DNA of 42,149 nt from Gamarada debralockiae (taxonomy: Eukaryota; Ascomycota; Leotiomycetes; Helotiales; Hyphodiscaceae), in the NCBI GenBank assembly GCA_002803225.1, contig NXFV01000803.1:1-42149 (forward strand), given 5' to 3'. Positions 32,070 through 42,032 of the stretch are shown one piece after another. Position numbers and translations under genes: made by a program. The notes under the pieces are model-generated. The model saw nothing but the letters and a program-made list of their open reading frames with translations. It did no database searches and had not been told where the DNA came from. The first letter of the stretch is position 1. The number at the start of each line of letters is the position of its first letter.

Positions 32070-32815
32070 ACGCATCAAGTCAAACTGACATTCGCCAGAA
32101 CTATTACAATTACTTGAATCATGTTCGACATTCCCTTGAGAGCTGATAGACTGATCTTGCCGTACACGTGATCAGGTGATATTCGCCAGAACTATCTCAG
32201 TTAGGAATATTGCCTGAAATAATCGGTATCTTTAGCACCGTATCTGACCTAACACCTGAAGGTCTTGTAGACTCGGCCGTAGAGTACCTACGTACAGACT
32301 GTACAGCGCTCTATAAATACAGGTTCTACAGGCAAGTAGTGTTAGATAACACAAGCAATAATCACTCATGCACTTCTTCAAGACCATCTTACACGTGACC
32401 TACACTAAGCCTATTTCGACACCTATGTGTGTGTAAAAGTACCTCAATTTCTCCCTCGCTTGCATCCTAATTGTCCTTTCGGGGCTGAAGCCGCTGCGCC
32501 ACTGCGCAGCAACCGGCTCAGGTGACCCGTTTGCTCCCTGTAAATCGCGCTTGCCGAGTTTTATATGAGTCTACAACCCCAATGGAAAAGACTGTGTCTC
32601 AAGCCAGTCACACTCTCCACCAAATACCCCCCGCGCTTAATCGACTATCCCGTCTAAAATGTGTCTTGCCTTAGTCGGCCTCGCGCTATCATGCTTCAAA
32701 GATAAATCAAGACCCATATCTTCAATCGAAGCGTACGTCTTTGATTCCCTCATACCCTCCCATGATCCAAATGAAGATGCTCACATGCTGAATTACTTTC
32801 TCAAACAGAAGCGCA

Positions 32816-32968
32816 ATGGATCAAAGAGCCAAACACCACAAAAAGCCAGTAAGAAAAGGAACGAAATCAGATGTCGTGTATAATACAGATGGGAGAGGTG
32901 CGCCGACTGTAAAAAAGATAGGGACGAGGTGGAGGTGGGAGCCTTTTAAGGCTGGGACGGACTGGTGA
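32816..32968 (+). CDS. Small basic ORF, 50 residues, doubtful
   Basis: Starts MDQRAKHHKKPVRKG and ends EPFKAGTDW before a TGA. Very basic, with no membrane segment or known motif. A second ORF in another frame (32659-32883, MCLALVGLALSCF) overlaps its start. It reads better than random sequence but there is no supporting context. Confidence 0.22.
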   Translation: MDQRAKHHKKPVRKGTKSDVVYNTDGRGAPTVKKIGTRWRWEPFKAGTDW

Positions 32969-33371
32969 GGAAGAATGGGGTAGCGAAGGTTTCTGTCAAT
33001 AAAACAGGAGTATTGGATGAGCATATTGCTTGAAATTGAAATTGAAGTGCCCAAATGCAATGCTTGTTGAGTAAGGGCAGAATCAAGTAGCCGGTACTTT
33101 TATCTTCAGGAGCGAGAGCGGCGAATACTAAGTGCGTCGCAGCAGTGAAAGAGCACAGGCTTCAACTTTGGAAGCAATAACCGAATTCCAACTTCACAGC
33201 TATCGGATGGGGAAAATAGACTCGATTGCAGAGTAAAAGTAGGGGGCTATATACACGTAGAAAAGGGGCTAAGCTAGGCCCAAATAGGGAGGCTAAAATA
33301 AGCCAATATTTCATCTGACAACAGCCCACCTAATCTCAGAGCCCACATTTTTGCCCCACACAACACTCACT

Positions 33372-35410
33372 ATGGATATCGATAAGGTGAGCTACGAACA
33401 ACGTATAGATGCGGCAATAGCTCCATTAGATGCGCAAGAGCGCCCTAATATAGCTAAGGCCGCCAGGGATTTCCAATTGGTCGAACTGCGGTCGGGCGTC
33501 GATTTCAGGGCAAAACAGTCTCGCGGCCGGACGCCAACTCAGAATATCGAATGCTCTTGACCAACGCGCAAGAAGAAGCTCTAATTGCGCGTACCAATTG
33601 CCCTACCGATGGCAATATGCCTCCTACCTCTGCAACGGTTAGGAAATATGGCAGAAGAGATACGAAACGCGCAGGTAAATAAGAACTGGACTAGCACTTT
33701 CGTCCAGCGCTATCAAAACCGCCTTAAAAGTCTATATTTACGAAATATCGTCAATAAACGTGCGTCTATCGAATACAGTCCCATTTTTGAGCTGTTCTAT
33801 CAATTAGTTGAGTGCTTGCGTTGCTTTAACTATACTGTACTTTTGAGGGTTAAATGCTAACATTTGGACCTTCTAGCTCCAAAAACGAAGCGAAGACTAT
33901 AATATCACGATGGAGAATATATAAAATTGGGACGAGAAAGGATTTCCCGCTGGTTTTGGGCTTGCTGTCAAACAAATTATGACTCGAAAAGCATTCAATT
34001 CAGGACGAGTAAGGGCTACAAAACAAGACGGTTCGCGAGAGTTCATCAGCCTCCTAGGAACAATCTGCCCTGACAGAACGCACCTTCTACCTACTCTTAT
34101 TTATCAAGGTGCCTCAGAAGATCTTCATGACACTTGGATCGACGATTTCGTTCCTCAGGACAAGTCCTTCTTTGCATGCTCAAAGAACGGGTGGTCAATA
34201 ACGAATACGGCCTCAATTATCTCAAGCATATCTTCGATCCTTATGCATAAGCCAAGGCTGGTAGAGTCCGCAGATTGTTAATTGTAGATGGTCATGCCAG
34301 CCACGTCAATTGAGTTCTTAGAGACGTGCGATCGCCGTCGAATTTTCGTATGTATTCTCCCTCCGCATATAACCCATCGAATTCAGCCGCTAGAAGTTAG
34401 CCTCTTCCAACATCTTGCAACGGCCTAATCTAAAGAAATCAGTGCTCTTATGCATAATGGAGAGCCACATGTTCATATTACAAAGAGGTTATTTTGGCCT
34501 TTATTCCGTGTTGCCTGGAGAGCAAGCTTTGCACAGGCCAAGGGCGCGTCATGGTGCACCATGCACAGACCAAGTGGTCTATACACAACCCTGTATGTAG
34601 AGGCTCGGCTGGTGTGTTAATATCACGATTTTGCTAAATCGCTTCAAATTGATACGTCGTAGCGATTCCAAAATCCGTATTCAATTTCAAGAAGAAATGA
34701 GGGAGGTGCACGTGCCACCGGTCCCCCATTGGTGCACCACGACGCGCCCTAGACTGACTCAGTCACAGGTCAATATCGAATCCGGGCGGAGAAAGACGGG
34801 TATTTGGCCGTTTTGTCCTTCAATTGTAATTGATACAATTGAGCGGCCAAGTACTCCCCAAGATATGTATCATCACGATGAGAGCAAGACGCCTGTTAAA
34901 GGCTTACGCCACTTCGAGAAATCCTACCTCCGTGACCACTCTTGGAATCTTGGAAAGCTTAAAAAAAAAAGGCCTATAAGAGCTACCGAAACCCTCCTTG
35001 CAAGAATCACCATTGCAGAGCACCGAGCTAGCAACCTTCAGCAGGCTCTCCAGATTGAAAAGAAGAAGAGAAAGCGGGACAAAAAGCTTAATCTAGCAGG
35101 AGATGAGACCTCACATGGCAAGTGGTATGGGGTCCCTGAAATTCTTAGGGCTAGAGCCAAATTAGACGAAAAAAATAGCCCAGGAGGAGGCACTATCGGC
35201 TGAAAAGGGGGCAAAGGGAAGATTCATAAGGAGATCAAAAAGAGACTGGAAGAGACAGACAAGATGGTAAAGGCGTTACAAAGAGATATCGAGCGTCAAG
35301 CAAGGGTGGAGGCAGCTGAGAGGGCTCGATTTGTGGCTCTAAAAAAGGCGGCCAAAACGAAGCTCGTAAAGCTAAAGAATAATGCAAAGAAGACTTCATT
35401 ACAGTATTAA
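33372..35410 (+). pseudogene. Pogo-superfamily (Fot/Tan-like) DDE transposase pseudogene
   Basis: From MDIDKVSYEQRIDAAIAPLD one can follow, across all three frames, an N-terminal helix-turn-helix, LTNAQEEALIARTN and AEEIRNAQVNKNWTSTFVQR (CENP-B-type DNA binding), NWDEKGFPAGFGLAVKQIM (catalytic region), RVRATKQDGSREFISLLGTI, DTWIDDFVPQDKSFFAC, LLIVDGHASHVN (catalytic Asp block), FWPLFRVAWRASFAQA, RKTGIWPFCPSIVIDTI and the Lys-rich C-terminus with IEKKKRKRDKKLN. Many frameshifts and stops. A separate inverted-repeat element interrupts it at 34541-34750. No terminal repeats of the element itself were recognised. Confidence 0.9.
34541..34750. mobile_element. 210 bp MITE-like insertion nested in the pogo transposase
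   Basis: Inverted ends of 21 bp with one mismatch: AGGGCGCGTCATGGTGCACC at 34541 and its counterpart ending CACGACGCGCCCT at 34750. It sits exactly between the transposase segments FWPLFRVAWRASFAQA and NIESGRRKTGIWPF, which are adjacent in intact relatives. Near-identical 9-mers (CACAGGCCA at 34532-34540, CACAGGTCA at 34766-34774) flank it; these may be a diverged target duplication if the element's right end lies further out. Confidence 0.75.
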
Positions 35411-35552
35411 AGCCTAAGATGGTTATTCCTGGTTCTTTACTTGCTAGGAGAGCCTTTAGGGTGTTTTACCGGCTGTAGGAGGGGAGGTCCAAATGAGGTC
35501 CAAATCAGGAAGATAACACTTTCTCTACGAGCAAGGCAACAAAATTCCTAAT
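35411..35552. other. Short gap between pogo remnant and 452 bp element
   Basis: No feature seen; the missing right end of the pogo element may lie here. Confidence 0.35.
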
Positions 35553-36004
35553 TGTAATAGTCAGTGCGTGCACCCGCTCTTAAAACCCTACAGGTTTCAG
35601 TTAGCGAAAGCAAGTTGTTAGGTAAAAGAAAGTTTATTAGGTATTTTCTTATATAAATTTGTATGGAAGGTGCTTCCAATAACTCAAAAATATGAAAATC
35701 AAGAGGCAAATTTAGTTATAACTTAACTATATCAAAATTTATAAATATACTATTTAGTAGTAAAGTATTAATAAATATAAAGATTTTTTTAAATTACTTT
35801 AAAATTTATATATATTGTAGAATAAATTATAATTTAAAATAGTTTTTAAATTATAGTGCTTTTATAAACCCCCCATTTTAAGACTCGAATTTTTGGCAAG
35901 GAAACACTAAAATGAAACCGACATCTTGCTTTTGCCCGACAACTTGCTTTCGCCGACTAAAAGCCTCTGGCTTTTAGGAGCGGGCGCACGCACTGACTAT
36001 TACA
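35553..36004. mobile_element. 452 bp inverted-repeat element, AT-rich core
   Basis: Left arm from 35553 (TGTAATAGTCAGTGCGTGCA) and right arm to 36004 (CGCACTGACTATTACA) are reverse complements for about 75 bp, including GCGAAAGCAAGTTGT on both sides, with about 80% or better match. The core (about 35640-35900) is extremely AT-rich. No ORF. A MITE or a deleted DNA transposon. It ends 315 bp before the start of the Clr5-ankyrin gene and so lies in that gene's promoter region. Confidence 0.85.
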
Positions 36005-36318
36005 TTTTATCATATATATATATATATTAATGCCTATACTGTTTAGTTACAATTGATTCGATTACGTGGTTAATTTAGAAGTTAGTCGGTCGCATCGCCA
36101 AAAAAGTGAGGAGCTCTCCTCGAGGGTACTTTTGCATGTGGGTGGGGCGAGCCATGCAAGGTCCTTTTGTTTCGGCCAATGAGTTAGCCCGGCGGCGCTT
36201 ATCGGATTGGCCTTGATTTGAATAGCCTCACAATTACTTAAATGCTGTCTTTTCCTCTGATCTCTCCGTAATCCGTAATTGTATAACAGTAGTACTGTAT
36301 GAATCGGTCTCTAATACC

Positions 36319-39300
36319 ATGGACTACCACCTTGACCCCTTTACTGCGGAGTCGTGGGAGAATAGCAGCTTCATCATGGGCGAAAAGGCTTCAGCCTCGA
36401 TCATGCCCACTTCCCGTACGCGAATCCCGAACAAGCGACCTCACAATGAGCCTGTAGATCATAAGGACGACGATGATGTGCACGTAGCGACCGGCGACTC
36501 GATCCATGTATCTCCGCATTCGTATTGTCTCCCTTCACGAAAGAAACAGTGTTTCGGGTTTGAGGGAGGCCGATGCGAAGAGCAAGCCATCGCATACCCA
36601 GACCCAAATTCGGTTCACGTTCCCCAGTTTTGCATGCCATCGAAAACCTCTCGCGAACATTCCGCGCAAGAATGGGAGCTTCACAAAGACAATATTGGGC
36701 GCCTTTATGTCATCGAGAAAAGGAAGCTCAAGGAAGTGATGGAAATCATGCACAAAGATCATGGCTTTGTCGCCACGTACGTACACGTTTCTATCCCCAT
36801 TGATAAGTCAGTAGCTCATCGTGTTGTTAGTCAGAGGCAATTCAAGAGGAGAATAACGTCATGGGGCTTCGACAAGAACATCAAAACGCACGAGATGGAA
36901 GCTATTGTGAGAAAGAAAACTCAGCGGAAGACTATTGAAGGAAAGGAAAGTGCGTTTAGGTTGAGGGGAATTCCGATCAAAGACGCCAAAATTACTCGGT
37001 ATATAAAGAGGAACCAGACTCAACATGGGCTGATCGACCCGCCAAGTCCCATACCAGGTAAGACCTTCATTCACCGATTACAACTTCTCTCATCGCCATG
37101 TTAGCTACTCCATTGGCGCTTAGCTGTTACACGCCTTCTGTCGTATCAACTCCTCCACTGATCGAGGAAGTCCCACTATCACAGTCAGATCAAACCCGGT
37201 CAGCTCATCCAATCCCGTCCGAATTACACTTTGAGCCGTCGCGACCATCAGGAGGATTGATCTCTGGCAATGTCACGAACCAACTAAGTCTAGTAGTCCT
37301 ATGTTGGTGGCCAAATTCATATCTTCCACTTCATGGCTTTGATGACAACGCATCATTCGACCTTGGAAAATCCCAGAAGACATTTCAGAGCATTATCTAC
37401 CGGCTATGTGCTCTTGCTTGGCCCTTGAGAGAACACATTTTCTTAGGAAAGCCACAGCCAGTCATCGATCGTTTGGACCAGATTCTCGCAATTGGGCTCG
37501 AAGATACAAATTCATTGATTGTGAGCCCTCAATGCGGCCAAAACGGCCCAATTACCTCTGTTATTGTGCGTAGTGATGAGCGTTACGAATACCACGTAAC
37601 AGAACCATTTCTGTCGAAGATAGATGAGGTGCTAAGGATTGCCCAAGGACTGAATGTCACGGGCCAAAGACAGAGTATGTAATTATAGCGCCCGCCCCTC
37701 CATAGATTGAAGATTTAAATTCCTCATTGATGCTAACATGGACTTGAGATTTGTCGTTTTGTAAGGCAACACCTCCCTTGAGAGTTCGAAGAAGCAATTG
37801 GGCTGATGAATGACAGCAACCAATGCTCAAAGGGATACTTGGAGCCCTATACCTTACGATCTTCCCACTGTCGAAAATTCCATGCGTTGGTTCACTACTG
37901 GAGTCACACATGAAGAATCTATGAATTCTAAGTGGTCTGATGCCTCGTTTTTTGATGACCTAGTGGGATACGACACCACATCATGGTGCTTTGAAAATGG
38001 AATTTCCAACGACACTTTTAATGGCGAGCAAGACTTTGTTGATCATGAATACATCCAAAACGGCCTGCACATGGAGATAGCGAACTCTGTTATCTATGGT
38101 TCTCCTAATAGGCATTCAATGGCATTCAAGGACAAACAAAAACGAAGGGAGTCCTTCAACCGACCTAGAATCTTCTCTTATTCACTTGGAACGGCTTTCG
38201 GCAGGGTGGATATTCTAGCACAGATAAAATATGAATTTAACTATCTAGGTACAGCACAGATACGGACCCTTGATTTCGAGGCAATGGGAGACGATCTGGA
38301 GGCGAAGGTAATAGTAACTCCTTTCCGAAGTCCAGTTCCGATGCCACAAATGGTCTTCAATATAGAACAACAGACAATGAGAGAGTTTGCCAACCTCTTG
38401 ATGCCGACTCTTTCGTTCAGATCAACTATACCAGATAACTCAGAGGTCTTTCGTATTGCCAAATTCGGAAGGCCACGCGAGCTTGAAATGATGCTTTACA
38501 GTGGCCATGCATCCTTGACTGACTGTGACGCAGAGGGTAAATCTCTTCTCAACGTAAGGATTCGTCAGATGTCCTCCTTGAAATAATGCTGATCCTCACA
38601 AGTATGCATTACATGGAACCAATGTCGAGATGTGCAAATTCCTTATTGACAAGGGAGCGGACCTGAATGCATTTGAAATGAATTCATATGGAAGATTAAT
38701 GTACGTAATTAATGACGTAAATTTCCCTCCACACATTCACTACTCATACATGTCTTTAAAGTTAAATCACTCACGTTCTCATAGGCCCCTCTTACTTCTT
38801 TGTTTTGTCGGTTTTCAGGGTGTTGAAGCCGACCGGGGGAAAAGGTCGACTTGTTGCCAGTTGATGCTTGAAGCAGGTGCAGATCCGTCGGCGATGGTTT
38901 TCGTGGATAATGAAGTAGCTTTAAACGGATATATAATGGTACTTGGTTATGGTTATTTGGTAGGTTTCTTATCTGACATCGGCTATTCTCAAGTAAATTC
39001 TAAACATATATTTAGAACACACTTAAGTTCCTACTGGACTCGGGGGATCCTTTTGCCGGTCCAAACTCCACAGGCGCTGTGGACGTGGGGGATCTACCTA
39101 TGTCCTTGCCTTTATTTCCATTACTGTGTTTTACCTTCAATGAAGACTACTGCGATGTCGCAGACAAGTTGGTTCTCTTAATACAACGTGGGGCTAGCAT
39201 CCATGCCCTTTTTGAGGATGGATCGAACTATCTTCATGTAGTTATGGGAGACTATCAACATAGAGGCGCAAGTAGGGAGTTATACGATATCCTTATGATC

Positions 39301-39837
39301 TTGGTCACTGCAGGAGCAGACGTTTACGCTCCCACAAATTTGGGACGTACAGTTTCAGACGTTGCATTTGCAGAAGGGCTTACAGATGTTTGGAAAGAGG
39401 TGCTCGAAGACTGTGGCTACGATGCCACAGCAGTCCTAGCCTTTCCCCAACCGTCTTCTGATCTAAACTCCTGGCAGCAACAGGCCGCCCCTCCTCCACA
39501 CTCTAAATTATCATTTGGAGCGTATTGCCAGCGCCGAATCCCACCCTCAAGATTTGTGGAGCTGGAAAGCGATGACGATGGGCGAGGAAATGAGGAGAGT
39601 GGCGAAGGTGAGGGCGAAGATGAGAGGCTTGGAGGTGAAGAGGATAAGAATGGGGACCGCGGACATGTCGAGCACGGAGACAGAGAACTGGGTCACGAGG
39701 GCTACGATGGTGGTAATCATAAGGAAGAGGAGCCAGGTCAGCAAGAGAATAGAGACAATACAGCCTTGGAGCACGGAACGCCCAATGGAGGGAGCGAAGA
39801 GGAAAATTTCATGGAACTGTTCCTTTTTGATTTTTGA
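36319..39837 (+). CDS. Clr5-domain ankyrin-repeat protein, intact, seven exons
   Basis: Exons 36319-36776, 36831-37057, 37105-37674, 37817-38553, 38603-38700, 38785-38959, 39028-39837. All six introns are GT-AG and keep phase; total 3075 nt, 1024 residues. The Clr5 domain, a helical fungal domain with presumed DNA- or chromatin-linked role, is at about 119-175: WELHKDNIGRLYVIEKRKLK, then GFVAT spliced to QRQFKRRITSWGFDKNIKTH. A middle region of unknown fold follows. From about 620 come ankyrin-like repeats: EVFRIAKFGRPRELEMMLYS, NVEMCKFLIDKGADLNAFE, QLMLEAGADPSAM, KLVLLIQRGASIHALF and ILVTAGADVYAPTNLGRT. The tail is Glu/Gly/Asp-rich. Clr5-ankyrin genes are abundant in some Pezizomycotina. Introns at 36777 (54 nt) and 38701 (84 nt) lack stops and are multiples of three. 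It lies among dead transposons yet shows no break. Confidence 0.92.
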
Positions 39838-40584
39838 GATTGATGGAAGCATCTGTTGGAAGTATATGATTGATTGGTATCGACATGACGAAATAGAGTC
39901 CATTGGGTAGGGGTTTAATATTGCTCTCTACAACGCTGACAGCTGGCTACGTATTGAAGGTCTAGAGCAAGCTCGTGCGTAACCTGGCAAGACTATGTAA
40001 TATCCGTACTCTAGTTCTATCTGTTAACCGGTATAAAGTTACTATGATATCTATAGCACCTACGAGCGTGTGTACTTAATTCGGCCGTAGTACTCACAGC
40101 TATATAGTATAATAGCCGAAGAGCACTTATTTTATAGGAGTTTAAGTTAGAGATATATATAAAGTCTAAGTCTTATAAAGATGGGGACCTGAGGGAATAG
40201 AGTTGTTTTTAAGCCTATTTTAAGACTAGCGCTTATATACACCTTATTACAAGTCACTAATACTATAGAAGGACGAAATATAAGTGTAAGTCTTCTACAC
40301 CCCGCGCGGCTTTGTAGGTCTTATGCCGTAACCCCACTTTCCGACCCTCTCATTGGACGCACGGTTACTTTATGCCGTAAGACGCGTCTCTTTGCGCGTT
40401 CAGGAGGCGCGCTCATCTTACTCAGCTGAGGGGCCAGGCTCTGATTTGCTGCCGCCAATGACCTGTGCTCTAATTGTATGCTCCTATTGTCTTAGCCTCA
40501 AGTTTTCTGGCAGGAGGCTTTGCTATGTTAAAGAGGCAAGGAGGAAGAAAGCCTAGACAGGAAGCTTATAGTCTGAATATGTAG
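39838..40584. other. AT-rich decayed repeat DNA
   Basis: Very rich in TA and TAT words with few CA/TG, such as CTATATAGTATAATAGCC, as expected for repeats mutated by RIP. No ORF or terminal repeat could be followed. Confidence 0.45.
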
Positions 40585-41032
40585 TAAGAGTTGGAGCAAC
40601 TACACATGGCCCAGCCCACCATTTTACACCAAAAGTAACCCTTTTTACAATTAAATAATAAAACAATCTTAAAATAAAACTTTATAAATTTGAATTTATA
40701 AATTTAACTTTACTTCTTATTGCTTATATTTAAAGGATTTAAATTTTATTTAAAATTAACAGTCTTCTATATAAGTTTATTTAAAGTCATAAAAAAACTA
40801 AAATTTAATATATAAATTAAGTGATTTTATCTTACCTTAAAAATCACCTACAAATAAACTTTTGTATTTTCTACTTAATTAAAATTTTGATTTGAAAAAA
40901 AGATAGACAAAGTAAATTTTAATAACAAAGTGAATTTTTGTTATTTGAAATAGTTGTGTTAGTGGATTTATAACTAAGTGAAAAGGGTGCCTTTTGTTAT
41001 AAAATGTGGGGTGGGCTGTGTGCCAACTCTTA
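40585..41032. mobile_element. 448 bp inverted-repeat element, AT-rich core
   Basis: Left end TAAGAGTTGG at 40585 and right end CCAACTCTTA at 41032 are reverse complements. Further in, GCCCAGCCCACCATTTTACA on the left pairs with TAAAATGTGGGGTGGGCTG on the right, and AAAAGTAACCCTTTTT with AAAAGGGTGCCTTTT. The arms are about 55 bp with small indels. The core is almost pure A/T. Probably a non-autonomous DNA transposon with TA at its borders. Confidence 0.75.
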
Positions 41033-41154
41033 CCAGAATGATCTTAATTTTTTATCTTCATCATCTTACCTTGCCTACAATTATACCTTCTTTTCTGCCT
41101 AGTTTTAATTATATAGTAGTACAACTAGATATCAGACCAAAATCATACATACTT

Positions 41155-41690
41155 CCTCATGAACCCTGCACCCGTTTTTGTCGAACGGCGTTCTTATACC
41201 AACCTTCTATATTCATACTTCTTGCACTCCGTGCAGGAACGACAGATTCAGTTTATGGGGCATTGGCGGTGTCGGGTAAGCATCCCTCTTTAACCCATAG
41301 ACAGCTGACTCCTACATCCTAGCAAAACCCAGATGGCATTACAATTTGCTTGGACAACAAGATCCAGATTTTCCATTTTCTGGATCAGAAGTGATCAATT
41401 AACCAACTTTATGACTGACTATATCCAGATTCACAGACTACTGGTTCCGTCGTCGGAAGTTAAGATTCATTCTCGCACAGACCACACCATTTTAATCGAG
41501 AAAACTTTGCGGGGAATGGTTACTTATCATCGATAACGCTGATGACTTAGACCTTGTTCCTTGGCAAAACAGGAACCACGGACAAGGACGGCATCAGCAT
41601 CAGCATCAGCAAATATCTTCCAAGGTGCGGTAGAATCTTGATTACGACAAGAGATCAACGCGGGTTCCAGTTCATCTAGGGTAGAAAAAG
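41155..41690 (+). pseudogene. NB-ARC (NLR/STAND-type) ATPase fragment
   Basis: Remnant of a fungal NLR-like protein. Frames in order read FVERRSYTNLLYSYF (the lead-in that is FVGR... in relatives), then GALAVSGK before an apparent intron (GTAAGC..CCTAG, 41276-41322) continuing KTQMALQFAW (Walker A, P-loop), FSIFWIRSDQLTNFMTDYIQ, WLLIIDNADDLDLVPW (Walker B) and PRCGRILITTRDQRG (the sensor motif). The splice is one base short of restoring GKT, and two further frameshifts plus a His/Gln repeat insertion break the rest. The N-terminal effector domain and the C-terminal repeats are missing; the fragment is bordered on both sides by inverted-repeat elements. Confidence 0.75.
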
Positions 41691-41737
41691 GCGCCACCAG
41701 GGGTAGAGAATGACGCCACAATTTTTTTTTAAGCAGA

Positions 41738-42025
41738 TTTCTCTACCCTGGCTGAGCTTTTGACTACGCGTATATTCTGAGCATATGCTTTATATAAATA
41801 TTACTTAGATTATAAAATGACCGTCCTTAAGCCCGACGAAAGGGGGTAGGGGCTCCCCGGCCCGAAGGGTGTCCCCCCCTTGGGGAGATAGGCGTCAGGC
41901 AGGACAGTTTTGTAAGCATATGTTAAGTATAGTTTTAACATATGCTCGGTATATGCTTAACGCCGAAGCATATACTAGGCATATTCTAGGCATATTCTCA
42001 ACAAAGCTCAGCCAGAGTAGAGAAA
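41738..42025. mobile_element. 288 bp MITE-like element with AAGCATAT-rich interior
   Basis: Inverted ends of about 23 bp with one mismatch: TTTCTCTACCCTGGCTGAGC at 41738 and AAGCTCAGCCAGAGTAGAG near 42004-42022. The interior holds many GCATAT/ATATGC words plus a GC-rich hairpin around 41850-41885. Just outside the left end, two direct copies of a similar word (GGGTAGAAAAAGGCGCCAC, GGGTAGAGAATGACGCCAC) suggest an older nested end. No ORF. Confidence 0.75.
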
Positions 42026-42032
42026 TTCGCCA

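Larger units (their letters stand above)
31946..33371. other. Repeat-rich stretch between hAT and pogo remnants
   Basis: ATTCGCCAGAACTAT occurs twice (32090-32104, 32181-32195), and the segment around the second matches 8319-8333. A TATA-like CTATAAATA near 32311 and TGTTAGATAACA near 32339 might be part of an LTR, but no ends were found. GCTGCGC-CACT-GCGCAGC forms a hairpin at 32493-32510. Confidence 0.4.

Noticed and set aside
32300..32400. Solo LTR with TGTTAGATAACA start and TATA box
   Set aside because: No matching CA end, no target duplication and no second copy in the window.
33372..35203. Several separate small genes in 33.3-35.2 kb
   Set aside because: All the ORFs are collinear pieces of one pogo-type transposase in shifted frames.
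39547..39903. Minus-strand hydrophobic ORF of 118 residues
   Set aside because: Antisense of the Glu/Gly-rich tail of the Clr5-ankyrin protein; its apparent membrane segments come from that composition.
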